Source of the DNA: Flammulina velutipes
Lineage: Eukaryota; Basidiomycota; Agaricomycetes; Agaricales; Physalacriaceae
DNA length: 64,000 bases
Reading direction: 5' to 3'
Assembly (NCBI GenBank): GCA_011800155.1
Contig: CM022376.1
Location: forward strand, 2,294,001-2,358,000
Position 1 is the stretch's first letter. Each line of letters opens with the position of its first letter. The position numbers were made by a program, and so were the translations under genes. Positions 51,721-63,974 of the stretch are shown in pieces. Below the pieces are notes generated by a model, which saw only the letters and a program-made list of their open reading frames with translations, did not search any database and had not been told where the DNA came from.

Positions 51721-53531
51721 GGGACATCGTGCACGCTCATACTGTGTGAGTTATGTATCCTCTTTTCCTATGAATACACTACTAACCTTTCGCTTAGAAC
51801 ATAAATATGCACTTTAATACCACGCAATACAAGCTCGCGTACGGGCAGGACGAGACGTTCGAAGTGAACGTAAGTTATATCTGTATGTTGATCGTTTCGC
51901 CCATTGACGACGTACGTAGGCGCTTGCAAAGTCAAGTCAACGTTAGCGGGCGTAGAAAGTCGATTAGACTTGCTTGTATACCTATACCTTTGTATTAGAC
52001 CTCTGATTGAAATAAGCACACGATGTCGCGAGAGGTGTATGTGTGGTGCGAGCCAGAAGGTCTCTCCGCGATTTTAGATAGAAGTGTTGAATGTGCGGTT
52101 TACCCTCATCGCTATTGCCCTTTACAAAGGTGTATGTAGCGTATACAATGTATTCACTACGATCCATGATACGTTATCAGACCAAGTTTGAATGAAATGA
52201 ATTGATTGGCATGGTATGTATATACAACTTGCGGTATCTCCTCTACTTGAACTGCCGCCATTATGCTATGCATTGAAAAGGTCGACCCGTGCGCCATCTC
52301 CAAACAAGCATCGTCGATGTGTGTGATCTCCAAACCGTCGCCGTCGATGTCCGTCTTCGTTGCATGCGTCGTTAGCAAGCTTGCGAAACGTGAGCGTCCA
52401 TCATCCTGTTCGCGGACTGATGGGCAGCCACGGAGGAGAATGCTTGAACCGATCGAGCTGACATGATGTGGCGGCGCGCTCCGGACGAACCATCTAAAGA
52501 TCGGCGGATGGCTAAGCGTTCTCGAAGTGAGCTAGAGTGACGGCTGAAGATTGAAGAACAGCAGTCCTCCTGGAAGTTGTGCAGTTGAGAACACTGGATA
52601 GAGACCGTTATCGACGCAATCACTATAGAGAAAACAAACGCACGCACGGTAAAAAAATAGAGTCTTCCTCCACTGAATAGCGCGGAGAGTTGGCAGAGGC
52701 CCCTAGGCAGGAGAGCTCGGCCGATGTATCTTGTTGGAATCTGGGGTGACGGGCAGAACCCCCATGCAACTCAATGGGGCAAAGAAGCGAAGCAAGAGGT
52801 CGACCTGGAAGAGCCGCAGAGCAGATGAAAGCTTGTTCGAGGCCGAATGTTGGTGCGCGCTCACGGCGCGTTCGTCAGCGCTGGAACCACCGTATCACAA
52901 ATCTACGCGGCAAATGGTCAGCTTAAAGAACGGTTTAACCGAGCGTACGCCGTACGGTAAACCCCTCCTGAATCTCTCCATATGGGGCGGATAATCCTCT
53001 CTGCAGCCATACTCAATACTCGGCGAGTTACTTGGATCAGCTTCAGTGAACCCCAAAGCGCTGGAAATCGCGGCGGGAATGAGTCTTCGTGTCAATGGTG
53101 GGAAGTGGGGAAGGGAAGAATGACGCGCAGATTCGTCGGTCGCCGTCTTATACCAAGGCGCGGAGCGTGAGAACGTGAAGATGTGAAAAGCTACGCGGGG
53201 TCATGTGATGCGCGAGAACACAGTGTGGCGTCGCAAATAATATATTGTAATGTGCTGTTGAGATGATGTCCAGTAGCTACATTTAAGGCGAGAGATGTAT
53301 ACAATGCAGATAGAAAATGGACGTGCGATGCGTGGTATACAAATTGAATAAATATTGTCTCGTTATGATCATGTAGATTCCAAGTTCTCCAGCCTTCCTC
53401 TCGTTCGTCCTCGTTCCCCCACCAAGCAGTTCGCTAAAGAACGCACGGGTGGCAAATACTCGGGACGGGCGCCACGAAGGGCAGTCAGGCTTATCGCTGA
53501 GCACTGGGAAGGAAATATTCGCCTCCCAGGC

Positions 53532-54380
53532 TCATATCTTCAGTTCCCTAAATCCCCTGCTGTCCATCCTCCCCGTACCATTGAGCTGCCACTCGTCGCC
53601 TTCGTCCTCGACTTTAGTCCTGACTGGAGGGACGTAGCGGCCGCCCGGTATACGAATCTTCCCCGCACTGCGCTGCTGTTTCCGCGAGAGTGGTGGGGGA
53701 GATGGAGAGGGGGAGACGGAGATGGGGGGTTCAGAGGGACAGTCGGACATGTCGCTGAGGTCTTCATCGAGGTCTAATCGCGCTTGTGAAAGTACGGTGG
53801 TTCGCGGTCGTTTGGAGAATGCGGGGGTCGAGGGTGACCTCGCGCGCTTACCGCTGGAGGAGGACGACGGGGACGACGACGGGGATGGGGACGGAGGTAG
53901 TGGAATATCCTGGGGCTCAGGCTTCGGTGGTAGCTTCAGCTTGATCTTGGTGATTTTTGTAGGAGGTGCTTCGCGTACGCAGGGAAGTCCGGCATGTGGG
54001 CCACGGAGATTGCGGATAGAGGAAAAGTGCTCCCAGTCGTGGTAGGCGACGTAGAGGGTCTCGCCTTCGCCGCCTTGGATAACGTAGACAAGCCCAGGCT
54101 GGACGACCTTGACGTCGCGCTCGACCATATGGGCAAAGGCGGTAAGTTCCATGTGACCGCCGTACGTCCCGTGCTCCCGCATGCCCTTGACGTAGGCTTC
54201 GACACCGCCGAACTCGTCTTCGTCGACGAAGCCTTCGTAGCGTTCGGCGTGCGTCTCCAGCCAGCTGCAGACATCCCGCCGAACATCGCCATGCCGACTC
54301 GGCGTCCCGTAGTATTGATCGCTGAGTGCCCGAAAAAGACAGTTTCCATCGCCCTTGGTGTCGGCAGCGTAGAGACCCAT
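53532..54380 (-). CDS. OTU-family cysteine protease, copy 2 (short form)
   Basis: 282 residues from the internal ATG that corresponds to residue 59 of copy 1. The whole OTU core is present (DGNCLFRALSDQ, YHDWEHFSS). The protein equals copies 1 and 3 except Thr for Ile near the C-terminus (VRTKVEDE). Upstream, the first-exon region has lost ten bases relative to copy 1, so the conserved splice would enter exon 2 out of frame and hit a stop after about 25 codons. I therefore start at the internal ATG; the basic N-terminus is lost, or another start is used. Confidence 0.8.
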   Translation of the reverse strand: MGLYAADTKGDGNCLFRALSDQYYGTPSRHGDVRRDVCSWLETHAERYEGFVDEDEFGGVEAYVKGMREHGTYGGHMELTAFAHMVERDVKVVQPGLVYVIQGGEGETLYVAYHDWEHFSSIRNLRGPHAGLPCVREAPPTKITKIKLKLPPKPEPQDIPLPPSPSPSSSPSSSSSGKRARSPSTPAFSKRPRTTVLSQARLDLDEDLSDMSDCPSEPPISVSPSPSPPPLSRKQQRSAGKIRIPGGRYVPPVRTKVEDEGDEWQLNGTGRMDSRGFRELKI

Positions 54381-54651
54381 GGATGCTAATAGCTGGCTCA
54401 GACTAACCGTGCTGGACGTTGCGTCGCTGATTAGCTGGGCACAGGGAGGTCAGCAGCACCCAGGCGAATCGCGTACCCTGAGCTGAGCGTATTCCGCTTT
54501 CCTGGACGACGCGTCGAGACATGGTTGAGAGAGGTGAGACAAGGCTGTGCTTATGTAATCCCAGACTCTGGTGATCAAGTTCGACCAACGTCTGTTTTTC
54601 TCACGATTTTTCGAAGTATGCGTTTCTTCAACCGTTCTATTCTTTGTAAGA

Positions 54652-54682
54652 GGCGCGCAGTCACGTGATGTGACCGCGCGCC
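54652..54682. repeat. 31-nt GC-rich hairpin, copy 2
   Basis: Identical to the hairpin at 45494-45524, in the same position relative to the OTU gene. Confidence 0.6.
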
Positions 54683-57600
54683 CAAGGCTTAGCTATTACT
54701 ACTCTATACTACTGTAGCTAGAATAGATAACTCGGAGCGGGAGAATGAGAGGAGCCATGAGAAAGAGTGAGCGGTCAATAATGAGTAGGTCATACCTCAC
54801 AGCAACGGTGGTCAGCTTCGATGTTGGATGGCACGACTACAAGAAAGAACATGTGAGAAAGAGTAAAAAGTCGGGAATGAGGAGCTCACCGCTACGGAGG
54901 TCAGGCTTTCGACGTCGGATAGCAAAACAGCCCCGAAAGAACCCATGAGTAGAGGCAATAATACATGGAAAGGAGTGAGACATCGCAGGTGTTACCTCAC
55001 GGCGACAAAAGTTGGACGTGGCAGAGAACATAGTGGTACAAAAGAGAGAGTGGTCATACCCTGACAATGGACCACGTCCATGCAGGGAAACAAGACGGAG
55101 AACGGGCAAATCATTGCGCTTTCTTCCTGTTCTCCCACGCTTGCGGTATTCATCCGTACCATCACGTACACCCCAAATCTTCCGTCGTCTTCACGACTAT
55201 CGCCACCTCAGACGGGAAACAGCTAAGTTGTCTTTTTAGCCGTCAAAGCCACACTGACTTTACTCTCAAGTTATGCTCAAACTGTTTGATGCTTTGTTCT
55301 CTGTCAGTCGCCTGCCTCTTCAACCTCCTCTTAACTGACTTTGAACTGTCCTAGTTCCACAACTTGGACGACGGTTGATGCCTAGACCAAATCCGCAGCG
55401 GCCAGGTCAGGGAATTCACCAATCTTCCTTTTCTCACTAACATTACCAAAGGTCACACTATGCGTCCTCAACAACCTTCATCCTATGTCTACCATGTCCC
55501 TCCAGATCCACTGTCATACAAGTTGTCGCTACCATGGTTTGGTCCTTGGTGAGTCATACATTCTGTTCTAATCTCTTCTCAACACGAGCTATGCGCTCCA
55601 TAGGACATTGACGTGGACGGACCAGTTTTGTATGCACACTTCGTGGTTCAAATACCTTTTTGGATACTTTTCCACTCGCGCCAGGTCACAGTATTGTGAT
55701 TTTGCTTCTTCTCCTCGGAACTCCAGCGGAAACATTGGTGGAAGCGCTTAAAGTCAGGCGCGTCAAGCTCTTCAATAGTGGGAATATTGCGGATTTGGTT
55801 GATTTTTCTCCGTGCAGGTAAGTCATGCATTCTTTTCCAAGCTTACAGTCCTTGACGTCTTCTCAACCACTTCATAGGACATTGACTGCCCATTACGGAC
55901 CACCAATTCCGACGGCGGGAGGTTGCTTGCCGCGAGGCTCAAAGCCGACCTCATCGTCTGAACGCAACATTCCTTACTCACTCACGGCGTCTACTAGGTC
56001 GGTGGAATCACCTATTTTCCTTTACTTGCTAACATTGCTGAAGTTCGGACTATACATCCTTGGCGCATTCGGTCAAATGGCTGCCAACCAAGTTTTCATT
56101 ATCATGTTCATTCTCTTGCAAGTCCTCAACAAGTCCGTACGACGTCGACGGACTATCACCCTGCGCTTCAAATACCCTTTCCAATTTTACTGGGATACCA
56201 TTTCACTCCTTCTCCTAGGTGAACTGACAATAATGTCGGTGGAATGGTTGCGCTTAAAGTCAGGCACTTCGAGCTCTGAACGGATGATAGGTATCGCCGC
56301 TAGTGGAGATGCTGCTCACCGTCCCTTCTTCTTGTCGAGCTCGTCGTGCAGCCTTCTTGAACGTGGTCACATCAGAACGTATGCGGAATCCGCCAATGGG
56401 ATGTGGTGCGTCGTTCCTTTCATTCCCCTGATCTTCGTTGTTAAACCCAATCATAGAGGCCGCCGAAGCACTTGAACCCCGAATATCATCATCCCTGGCT
56501 CACGGGAATATTCGCCGCGAGCCTCGAGCTCTTTTCTCAGGTATTTCATCTTACTCATTTCCGTGGGACGTCGAGGCTGAAGACTTTCCGTCCGTTTCCG
56601 CGCAACGTCAGGAATTCGACGATCTATTCGGTGGCTATCGTCAACGACATTTATACATTGTTTTCGGAAAAACTCACACAAAAGCTGGAATGCTCGCGCC
56701 GGAGTGTCGTGTATCGGGTGCGTCAAATTTATTGCTCGATTTCATCCCTCTCTCACGTTTCATTAGACCTACCTTTCTCAGTAACGCACTTGCTTCCAGC
56801 TCTTCACTGCTGTCCGTCATGCCACCTTTGTTTCGGCGGAGGTACATTCTCTTAGGGTACGGACCTTGATACTGTACACTACACTCATTCCGTAAAGACT
56901 GATTCTTATGTTACGCTTCACAATGCCAATCACGCCGTTCGTTTCATTTCATCAGGGTGTTCATATTTCAAGGATGTGTATATCCTAGTATACTGTTCGA
57001 CACAATGTAGACTACTTTTAAATGATATATCTTTAAAAGCATTGAAATTCTCTTGTAAAAACATGTACTGTATACACGAGAGAGTATCAAAGAGACGGCG
57101 GCTGTTTTTACATATGAGCCTGAAAAATGCCACATCTACTTAATGCTGAACGCTTCGTTCAAGGTCCCCGTCCCATGGCGCCAAGTAGTTTCGTGTTCCA
57201 TTCAACCCTGTTTGATGGTCGCACAACGTCGGATTGGTGTCCGCGCAACGTCGGATTAGTGTCCAGAAGAGTAAATATCATCCCGCATCCGTGCTCACTG
57301 GAATATGGTCGAAATAAGTACAACCTCAATATTCTTGTCCAATGCATGCAAATATTACTGATATAAATACACCAAAGCATTGTTTCCGAGCAGGACTTAT
57401 CCAAAAACACACGGCGAACGGCCGCAAAATAGTAAATACTGCCCAAGTCCATTTTTCGCTTGGAACTGTCTTTCTTTCGACTCTCCGCACTCTGGATTCA
57501 ATGGTATATTACATTTATCCGCCCAAATATCAATTCCCGACAATCTCCGAACTAAGAGACACGTCCCGACACGTCAACTTGAAGTCGACGAGGATTGGAC

Positions 57601-59259
57601 CCTGTTTGAACAATCTTATCGCATCAATAGCGTGGCAATGACGCATCTGCGCTGCTATCTCTCTCGCTTTCATCGTCCTCGCCATTTCTCTCGCTCAGTC
57701 TTTCTTGGAACCCTTCAGGGCTCTGTATACTTCCTTCGGATATACTTGGATCGTGTAAATCTGTCTTTTTGCGCGCTCTGGGACGTATCTTGCTTTTCTG
57801 GGAAAAGCGCGTACGATGACTTTGGCACTCGGGAACCTCTGTTGCTACGGCGGAACAATCTCGTATAACATGTTACTTTGATGCTTATCTTCTGGAGCCG
57901 GACGAGAAGCTTGGAAGGACGAGGTATGCCGAATTTGCGCAATTAGCCTTGCAGGATAACGCTGTCTTCGTCCGTTCAAGCGGTCGCTAGCGACGATTCA
58001 CCCTGTCAGGGTCTTGGAGAATATCAGCGGCGATTACGTCTAGAGGGCACTGGGCCCGCTCGAACGGTGGAAGCTAGAACGAAAGGATGAGGAGGAGAAC
58101 TGCTGGGAAACGTCGATTCGACGTTACCTTTCGCAGGAATACGTTGGTAGACTCAATGGTAGGTCGTCTACCATTACTTCCCTCAACTTCAGCTAACCGC
58201 AAAGTCCAAGGTGTCCAGCGGAAAGATGAATATAGCTCATTTCGATCTGGCCGAAATTCCAGATCTCCGCGTCTTGGAATCGTTCTGGGCGGCCGATCGT
58301 TTATTCGCAAGTCTCCTTGAAACGTTTGATGACCTGTGTAAACGGATTTTCATCCGCCGTATTTTGGGTATATAAGATGGAGGGATTTGGAGGAGAAGGT
58401 CATCAGCTCGACTGAGTCTTTCTCTTCTCCTCCTCAGTGTCCTATCTTTCTCTCTCTCACTTTTCTATACTTCTGTCAACGATGCGCGAATATCGAGACG
58501 ACCAGTCCGACGCACTGCACCACTCGCGTCACGATGTGTCGTAAGTGCGTGACATTCAACTTGCCTCTTACCATCATCACCTCTAACGCTTACGGTTCAG
58601 ACGAACCTTCCCAGCAATGCTACGCTTTCGACGACCTCGCGATTTGGATATTATAGTTGGTGTGTTACAAAAACATAGCATTCTCATTTCCGTACTGACT
58701 CTTTGCTACCTCTAGATCGACGCGCTAACGATTTCGCACCGACGTCCCCTCCGGAAGGTAACCAAACCGAGCCCTAGCGATATGAACATGGTAAGTCCCC
58801 TTCAACGTCCGTTACTACCGCCTTTCTAACGTTTTCGATATAGACACCTTCCAACGATACACGGACATGCACTATGCGACGAGCCTTCGAGCCTTCAAGA
58901 GGCATTTGGAAATCCCAAGTCTCATTGGAAAGAGGTAAAGACAAAGGGTTATCCACGGTACGGTGAGTTGTATGCCTGTCCAATGCGACATTAGTATTTG
59001 ACGTATCTTCATCCTAGTTGCATGCCAAACGAGCCAACATCGTCAAACCCGCAGCTTGCCCTCAAAGGAAGCGTTACCCGCACTCAACCAACACGGAATC
59101 TATATGTTGCCTTTAGCCCGTCGCCCAAGGTGTGTTTCTGTTCGTTCAACCCGAGCGCCGCTAATTTTCAACATGTCCTTTAGATATGTTCAACGCCTCA
59201 GGCAAGCTGTCTGGCGACTCAAAGACCCTTACCCCAATGCTAGGGAGTCGAACGGATAG
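54683..59259 (+). other. Intron-rich gene-like sequence, unit 2 (unresolved)
   Basis: Counterpart of 45525-50030, with larger differences in 55250-55960. Candidate exons with frame-preserving changes recur at about 56460-56540, 57830-57990 and 58720-58800, and the TATATAA element recurs at 58369-58375. In the first exon-like block after the ATG near 58531 this copy has one base less than unit 1 and soon meets a stop in the frame read from that ATG, so at least that reading is broken here or not real. Confidence 0.4.
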
Positions 59260-60303
59260 CCACGTCTTCAATGGAACGGCGCTTGTCGAGCCGTATGGTA
59301 AGTCGCTCCTCAGCTCGCTGCTTGGATACGAATTGTACTTACCTTTGCTCTTATCACCCTAGGGATTTTTGTATCTCTATGCGACGTCCTTATAGCCGAT
59401 TCCCTACCCTTCAACATGTCGCCTTGAGTCCGCAAAGCAATCCGTCCGTGCGCCACACATGGACCCGTTTTGACGGAATTTCAAACCCGCCTGGACGGCT
59501 TGTCGACGTACTAGGTCACTGGAGTATACGTTTAAGGAGTTGTATTGACGTATCTAACCTCCCGTTAGAGGTATTTTTTGCCCTCCTTTGACCCGAGCGC
59601 CCCGTTGACTCGGTCTTTTCAGTTTCGTTCAAAACTCGTCGCGGACCCTCCAGCATGTATATAAAGCTGACGACGACACTAATACGTCTAAAGGAATGCC
59701 GTTATGGCCTTTGATGCAAGCCGCAGGCAAGTTTTCCTAACGTCTTCATTTAACCGACACTAACATAATTTTACCAGTTCAACTCGAGAGGCGACCAATC
59801 AATGTAAACCGCAAGACGACTCTCACGGTATGCAAGCGCCGCTACTGAAGCTCTCAATAGAGCGTCAAACGTGAAGGTTATTGCCTGCGATGTTTACGAC
59901 GAATGTCCATTCATGTTGACCAACTCGTCCCTACGGACTCTGGGTTTGCAGGTGTAACGATGTCTATATTGTTGCGTGAGTACGCTTCACATTACATTCT
60001 ACCTCTGCTAACGTCGCCTTAGGGTTTACTAACATTGGATTCCGATACGGATGAAATGAGGCTAGGCTTTTCATTACGACTTCACGTACCGACTGATGCG
60101 TGCAACGTTGTGCGTAGCCTTTCATTTCGCGTTTCTATGCTGCTAAGCTAACGGTGTCTTAGTTTTCGGTGGAAGTGAAGGCTAACGGCAAGACTTGGGT
60201 GAATTATGAGCTCGAGGAAAGGGCGAGTAACGGGCAAGATCGACATTGGCTCCCCGCATTATCGCTGGTCTAGGTACCATGTACCCTCCTCCGTAATCGT
60301 CGC

Positions 60304-60377
60304 CGTCGCACGACGTGGCCAACACCTGGCTTTCGCCAGGCTATTCGGCCTTGCCGAATTGGCCACTCTGTGCAACG
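60304..60377. ncRNA. 74-nt cloverleaf-like structured element, copy c
   Basis: Counterpart of copy a with the GTGGCCAA/TTGGCCAC stem. The only change inside the element is in the tetraloop of hairpin 1 (TTTC for TTAC), which leaves all pairs intact. Confidence 0.5.
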
Positions 60378-60933
60378 GGGGACGATCGAACAGTGTGAGT
60401 TATATGTTCTCTTTTCTGGTGAAAGCATTGTTGACCTTTGGTAGGTATCTGCTAACGTGCGGGAAACACGTTCAAATCGATGTAAGTGTTCTTTGTATGT
60501 TGACGGTTTCGTTCATTGACGGTCTACGCAGTCATTTACAATGTGTTCAAGGGTGCAGAGTCGACAGCTAGGATTCCGGCGCCTATCGAAGTCGTCTTGA
60601 CCAACTCGTCGCTGCGGACTCGCACGTTTAACGATGTCTAGATTGTCGCGTGAGTAACCTTCATCTTGTATTTTAACTTCTGCTAACGTCGTCTTAAGTT
60701 TTCTCAACGTTAGATTCCGAAACGACGGCTAGGTTTTCGCGCCGAACGATGCATGTAGTAACGTCGTGAGTAGCCTCTTATCCCATGTGTTATCTCTATG
60801 CTAACATTATCTTAGTTCTCGTCGAAATGTCAGCTCGCGGGAAGGCAAGCGGTCAGGAACTTTAGAACAGCATTGGCATCCCGCGTTCTCGTTGGTCGAC
60901 GCACCGCCCCGTCTCCCCCGTCGTCGTCGTCGA

Positions 60934-61007
60934 CGTCGCACGACGTAGCCAACACCTGGCTTACGCCAGGCTATTCGGCCTTGCCGAATTGGCTACTTTG
61001 TGCAACG
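60934..61007. ncRNA. 74-nt cloverleaf-like structured element, copy d
   Basis: Identical to copy b, with stem GTAGCCAA/TTGGCTAC. Confidence 0.5.
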
Positions 61008-62823
61008 GGGACATCGTGCACGCTCATACTGTGTGAGTTATGTATCCTCTTTTCCTATGAATACACTACTAACCTTTCACTTAGAACATAGATATGCACT
61101 TTAATACCTCGCGATACAAGCCCGCGCACGGGCAGGACGAGACGTTCGAAGTGAATGTAAATTATATCTGCATGTTGATCGTTTCACCCATTGAAGACCT
61201 ACGTAGGCGCTTGCAAAGTAAAGTCAACGTTAGCGGGCGTAGATAGTCGACTGGACTTTGTTTTGACTTTTGTATACCTTTTTTGTATTCGAACTCTGAT
61301 TGGGATAAGCACACGATATCGCGAGAGGCGTATGTGTGTCTTTAAGCCGGAGAGCCTCTGCACGATTTCGCATAGAAGTCTTGAATGCGCGGCTTACCCG
61401 CATTGTTATTGCCCATTACAGAGGTGTAGGTAGAGAATAAGAACGTCTATACAATGTTTTCACTACAATTCCATAATTCCATGATACATTCACTATCAAG
61501 TTTGAATGAAATGCATCGATTGATATTGCTGTCTACATCTAATCTACAGTATATACAACTTGCGCGATCGCCTCAACTTGAACTGCCGTTGTGCTATGCA
61601 TTGAAAAGGTCCCCTCGTGCGCCATTTCCAAACCGTCGCCGTCGATGTCCGTCTTCGTTACATGCGTCGTTAGCAAGCTTGCGAAACGTGAGCGTCCATC
61701 ATCCTGTTCGCGGACTGATGGGCAGCCACGGAGGAGAATGCTTGAACCGATCGAGCTGACATGATGTGGCGGCGCGCTCCGGACGAACCATCTAAAGATC
61801 GGCGGATGGCTAAGCGTTCTCGAAGTGAGCTAGAGTGACGGCTGAAGATTGAAGAACAGCAGTCCTCCTGGAAGTTGTGCAGTTGAGAACACTGGATAGA
61901 GACCGTTATCGACGCAATCACTATAGAGAAAACAAACGCACGCACGGTAAAAAAATAGAGTCTTCCTCCACTGAATAGCGCGGAGAGTTGGCAGAGGCCC
62001 CTAGGCAGGAGAGCTCGGCCGATGTATCTTGTTGGAATCTGGGGTGACGGGCAGAACCCCCATGCAACTCAATGGGGCAAAGAAGCGAAGCAAGAGGTCG
62101 ACCTGGAAGAGCCGCAGAGCAGATGAAAGCTTGTTCGAGGCCGAATGTTGGTGCGCGCTCACGGCGCGTTCGTCAGCGCTGGAACCACCGTATCACAAAT
62201 CTACGCGGCAAATGGTCAGCTTAAAGAACGGTTTAACCGAGCGTACGCCGTACGGTAAACCCCTCCTGAATCTCTCCATATGGGGCGGATAATCCTCTCT
62301 GCAGCCATACTCAATACTCGGCGAGTTACTTGGATCAGCTTCAGTGAAAGCGCTGGAAATCGCGGCGGGAATGAGTCTTCGTGTCAATGGTGGGAAGTGG
62401 GGAAGGGAAGAATGACGCGCAGATTCGTCGGTCGCCGTCTTATACCAAGGCGCGGAGCGTGAGAACGTGAAGATGTGAAAAGCTACGCGGGGTCATGTGA
62501 TGCGCGAGAACACAGTGTGGCGTCGCAAATAATATATTGTAATGTGCTGTTGAGATGATGTCCAGTAGCTACATTTAAGGCGAGAGATGTATACAATGCA
62601 GATAGAAAATGGACGTGCGATGCGTGGTATACAAATTGAATAAATATTGTCTCGTTATGATCATGTAGATTCCAAGTTCTCCAGCCTTCCTCTCGTTCGT
62701 CCTCGTTCCCCCACCAAGCAGTTCGCTAAAGAACGCACGGGTGGCAAATACTCGGGACGGGCGCCACGAAGGGCAGTCAGGCTTATCGCTGAGCACTGGG
62801 AAGGAAATATTCGCCTCCCAGGC

Positions 62824-63672
62824 TCATATCTTCAGTTCCCTAAATCCCCTGCTGTCCATCCTCCCCGTACCATTGAGCTGCCACTCGTCGCCTTCGTCCT
62901 CGACTTTAATCCTGACTGGAGGGACGTAGCGGCCGCCCGGTATACGAATCTTCCCCGCACTGCGCTGCTGTTTCCGCGAGAGTGGTGGGGGAGATGGAGA
63001 GGGGGAGACGGAGATGGGGGGTTCAGAGGGACAGTCGGACATGTCGCTGAGGTCTTCATCGAGGTCTAATCGCGCTTGTGAAAGTACGGTGGTTCGCGGT
63101 CGTTTGGAGAATGCGGGGGTCGAGGGTGACCTCGCGCGCTTACCGCTGGAGGAGGACGACGGGGACGACGACGGGGATGGGGACGGAGGTAGTGGAATAT
63201 CCTGGGGCTCAGGCTTCGGTGGTAGCTTCAGCTTGATCTTGGTGATTTTTGTAGGAGGTGCTTCGCGTACGCAGGGAAGTCCGGCATGTGGGCCACGGAG
63301 ATTGCGGATAGAGGAAAAGTGCTCCCAGTCGTGGTAGGCGACGTAGAGGGTCTCGCCTTCGCCGCCTTGGATAACGTAGACAAGCCCAGGCTGGACGACC
63401 TTGACGTCGCGCTCGACCATATGGGCAAAGGCGGTAAGTTCCATGTGACCGCCGTACGTCCCGTGCTCCCGCATGCCCTTGACGTAGGCTTCGACACCGC
63501 CGAACTCGTCTTCGTCGACGAAGCCTTCGTAGCGTTCGGCGTGCGTCTCCAGCCAGCTGCAGACATCCCGCCGAACATCGCCATGCCGACTCGGCGTCCC
63601 GTAGTATTGATCGCTGAGTGCCCGAAAAAGACAGTTTCCATCGCCCTTGGTGTCGGCAGCGTAGAGACCCAT
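62824..63672 (-). CDS. OTU-family cysteine protease, copy 3 (short form)
   Basis: 282 residues, amino-acid identical to the corresponding part of copy 1 although the DNA differs at about 23 positions, all silent. Same OTU catalytic blocks. As in copy 2, the first-exon region carries the ten-base loss, so I place the start at the internal ATG (63672). By family a ubiquitin-specific cysteine protease. Confidence 0.8.
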   Translation of the reverse strand: MGLYAADTKGDGNCLFRALSDQYYGTPSRHGDVRRDVCSWLETHAERYEGFVDEDEFGGVEAYVKGMREHGTYGGHMELTAFAHMVERDVKVVQPGLVYVIQGGEGETLYVAYHDWEHFSSIRNLRGPHAGLPCVREAPPTKITKIKLKLPPKPEPQDIPLPPSPSPSSSPSSSSSGKRARSPSTPAFSKRPRTTVLSQARLDLDEDLSDMSDCPSEPPISVSPSPSPPPLSRKQQRSAGKIRIPGGRYVPPVRIKVEDEGDEWQLNGTGRMDSRGFRELKI

Positions 63673-63943
63673 GGATGCTAATAGCTGGCTCAGACTAACC
63701 GTGCTGGACGTTGCGTCGCTGATTAGCTGGGCACAGGGAGGTCAGCAGCACCCAGGCGAATCGCGTACCCTGAGCTGAGCGTATTCCGCTTTCCTGGACG
63801 ACGCGTCGAGACATGGTTGAGAGAGGTGAGACAAGGCTGTGCTTATGTAATCCCAGACTCTGGTGATCAAGTTCGACCAACGTCTGTTTTTCTCACGATT
63901 TTTCGAAGTATGCGTTTCTTCAACCGTTCTATTCTTTGTAAGA

Positions 63944-63974
63944 GGCGCGCAGTCACGTGATGTGACCGCGCGCC
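63944..63974. repeat. 31-nt GC-rich hairpin, copy 3
   Basis: Identical to 45494-45524 and 54652-54682, upstream of OTU copy 3. Confidence 0.6.

Larger units (their letters stand above)
42913..52450. repeat. Tandem unit 1 (about 9.54 kb)
   Basis: First of three direct repeats, recognised because its contents recur in order at 52451-61748 and 61749-64000. It holds, left to right, 1.1 kb of non-genic sequence conserved in all units, the OTU gene, a truncated OTU piece, a 31-nt hairpin, and 6.9 kb of intron-rich gene-like sequence with two cloverleaf elements. Relative to units 2 and 3 it differs by a few percent, plus indels. Confidence 0.9.
50031..52450 (+). other. Intron-like module array with cloverleaf elements, unit 1
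   Basis: Two copies of a module of about 600 bp (about 50560-51240 and 51240-51900). Each contains near-identical 47-50-bp introns (GTGAGTACCC ... CTGCTAACGTCGTCTTAG), short stop-containing stretches, and one 74-nt cloverleaf element. Coding potential is poor in all frames outside one 80-codon frame at the element, so a spliced non-coding transcript is a real alternative. Past 52000 nothing further is supported. Confidence 0.4.
52451..61748. repeat. Tandem unit 2 (about 9.30 kb)
   Basis: Second direct repeat, same order of contents as unit 1 without the extra OTU fragment. Its first 2.25 kb are almost identical to unit 3; the only differences I saw are a 6-bp deletion in unit 3 (within 53048-53055 here) and one base (53617 G, 62909 A). 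Confidence 0.9.
59260..61748 (+). other. Intron-like module array with cloverleaf elements, unit 2
   Basis: Counterpart of 50031-52450: two modules with the same intron-like blocks and one cloverleaf element each (60304-60377 and 60934-61007). Confidence 0.4.

Noticed and set aside
51586..51749. Simple coding explanation for the cloverleaf block (ARLFGLAELATLCNG frame)
   Set aside because: Kept as an alternative but not called: the frame is short, adjacent stretches have stops, and one member of the compensatory pair change would alter the amino acid.
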